A model generated the notes under the pieces. The model searched no databases. It saw only the letters and a program-made list of their open reading frames with translations, and had not been told where the DNA came from. A stretch of DNA of 41,395 bases, taken from contig NZ_PJBS01000319.1 of assembly GCF_002836055.1 (NCBI RefSeq), positions 1-41,395 on the forward strand, given 5' to 3'. Positions 40,684 to 41,395 of the stretch are shown in pieces. A program made the position numbers and the translations under genes. The DNA comes from Psychroflexus sp. MES1-P1E. Lineage in GTDB: Bacteria > Bacteroidota > Bacteroidia > Flavobacteriales > Flavobacteriaceae. Every line of letters starts with the position of its first letter. Position 1 is the stretch's first letter.

Positions 40684-41288
40684 TCTATAAATAAAGATAT
40701 TAAATATTTTGAAATTGACATTAGTTATTTAGTGTTTGATGTTACAGATTCAGATGGTAATTACTATCAGTTTAAAAATAATCCTTCTGGCTTTAAAAAG
40801 TTTGCAAAACTCTTAAATCATGATAGCCATTGCGTGATGGAAGCTAAAGGGTATTATCATTATCAACTGGCTAACCATTTACTTGAGTCTAGTCTAAAAG
40901 TATCGGTAGAAAATCCATTAGCATTGAAACGCTTTATACAGATGAAGTTGTCAAAAATCAAGACCGATAAGAGCGATTCAAAACTTATTTGTGAGTATGC
41001 TAAAAAGGTAGATCTAAAACTGTGGCAAGGTAACTCCAAGCATCTAACAGAGTGCTTGCAAATGATTAGACTCCTTTTTGTATATACAAAACAGAGCACT
41101 ATGCTGAAAAAACAAATTACATGGAGAATCCGTTATGGGCAATCCAAGTAAAGCAGTTGTAAGATCTTTAAAGCGCAGTGTAACACAGCTCAAAAAAGAG
41201 ATAAAAACCTTAGAGGACAAATTGTTGGTTTTGGTAAAACGAGCACATCAAGACCTATTAACTCGTTTAAAAACTAGTCCAGGTGTTA
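40684..41288 (+). pseudogene. IS110-family transposase, frameshifted and cut by a MITE
   Basis: The frame reads SINKDIKYFEIDISYLVFDV, then the DEDD-type N-terminal domain (VMEAKGYYHYQLANHLLESS; KLSKIKTDKSDSKLICEYA). At an A-run near 41105-41110 the frame shifts, and the next frame continues KNKLHGESVMGNPSKAVV, LKKEIKTLEDKLL, TRLKTSPGV, after which the MITE begins. The order matches IS110 transposases (GIDIS, TDKxDA, SIPGIG). A start codon is absent and the C-terminal Ser-containing domain is missing. It is inactive. Confidence 0.75.
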
Positions 41289-41395
41289 TACCAAACTAGA
41301 CCTATAATGACGCAATAAATCGTTTCTTTTTCGCCTGCTCTTCATCAAAAATAATTACCGTAGCCAAGGCTACGCTAATTATTTTTGATTTCAAT
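41289..41395. mobile_element. MITE copy 3, inverted relative to copies 1 and 2, cut by the window end
   Basis: It begins TACCAAACTAGACCTATAAT just after TTA (41286-41288), and runs through TTTCGCCTGCT and the AAAATAATTACCGTAGCC..GGCTACGCTAATTATTTTT hairpin, the reverse complement of copies 1 and 2. The insertion lies in the Ser-Pro-Gly-Val codons of the IS110 transposase relic. The right end is outside the window. Confidence 0.75.

Overview
The window comes from an AT-rich member of the Bacteroidota, most likely a marine Flavobacteriaceae. The evidence is SusC/SusD pairs, type IX secretion C-terminal tails (PNPA...GLYF/GIFF), Bacteroidota-type promoters (TTG-N19-TAnnTTTG), near absence of Shine-Dalgarno sites, and ISAon1- and IS110-type insertion sequences. 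No species is claimed.

Region 1 (1-2777) is a graveyard. It holds a decayed tricorn-like protease with its signal peptide and several in-frame stops, a membrane protein gene broken by one stop, tRNA-like remnants next to long hairpins, and an ISAon1-type transposase with frameshifts that is split by a 160-bp MITE. Region 2 (2778-9453) carries a secreted GH16 laminarinase-like enzyme (-), an S9 glutamyl-endopeptidase-like protease (+) and a CocE/NonD hydrolase (+). A REP-like repeat and a second MITE copy lie between the last two.

Region 3 (9477-34074) is the core: a complete starch/maltodextrin utilisation locus joined to upper glycolysis. On the minus strand are susC, susD, a susE-like glycan-binding lipoprotein and a T9SS-secreted GH13 amylase. 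Divergent from them on the plus strand are a LacI regulator, an MFS sugar transporter, beta-phosphoglucomutase, a GH65 maltose-phosphorylase-like enzyme, a GH97 (SusB-like) glucosidase, two further GH13 enzymes, pfkA, gapA, a BadF/NagK-type sugar kinase and pgi. The inferred flow is: starch is bound and cut at the surface, oligosaccharides enter through SusC/D, GH97 and GH13 enzymes trim them in the periplasm, the MFS protein imports maltose, GH65 phosphorolyses it to glucose and beta-glucose-1-P, PgmB and the kinase deliver glucose-6-P, and Pgi, PfkA and GapA continue.

Region 4 (34249-35787) is comM. Region 5 (36003-41395) is accessory DNA: a gene fragment, an ORF-less group II intron relic, an SDR oxidoreductase, a DUF4349 lipoprotein, a cytosolic histidine kinase with a response regulator, attC-like palindromic intergenic repeats suggesting a cassette array, and a frameshifted IS110 transposase cut by a third MITE copy at the window edge. 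I saw no CRISPR array, rRNA, intact tRNA or phage structural gene.
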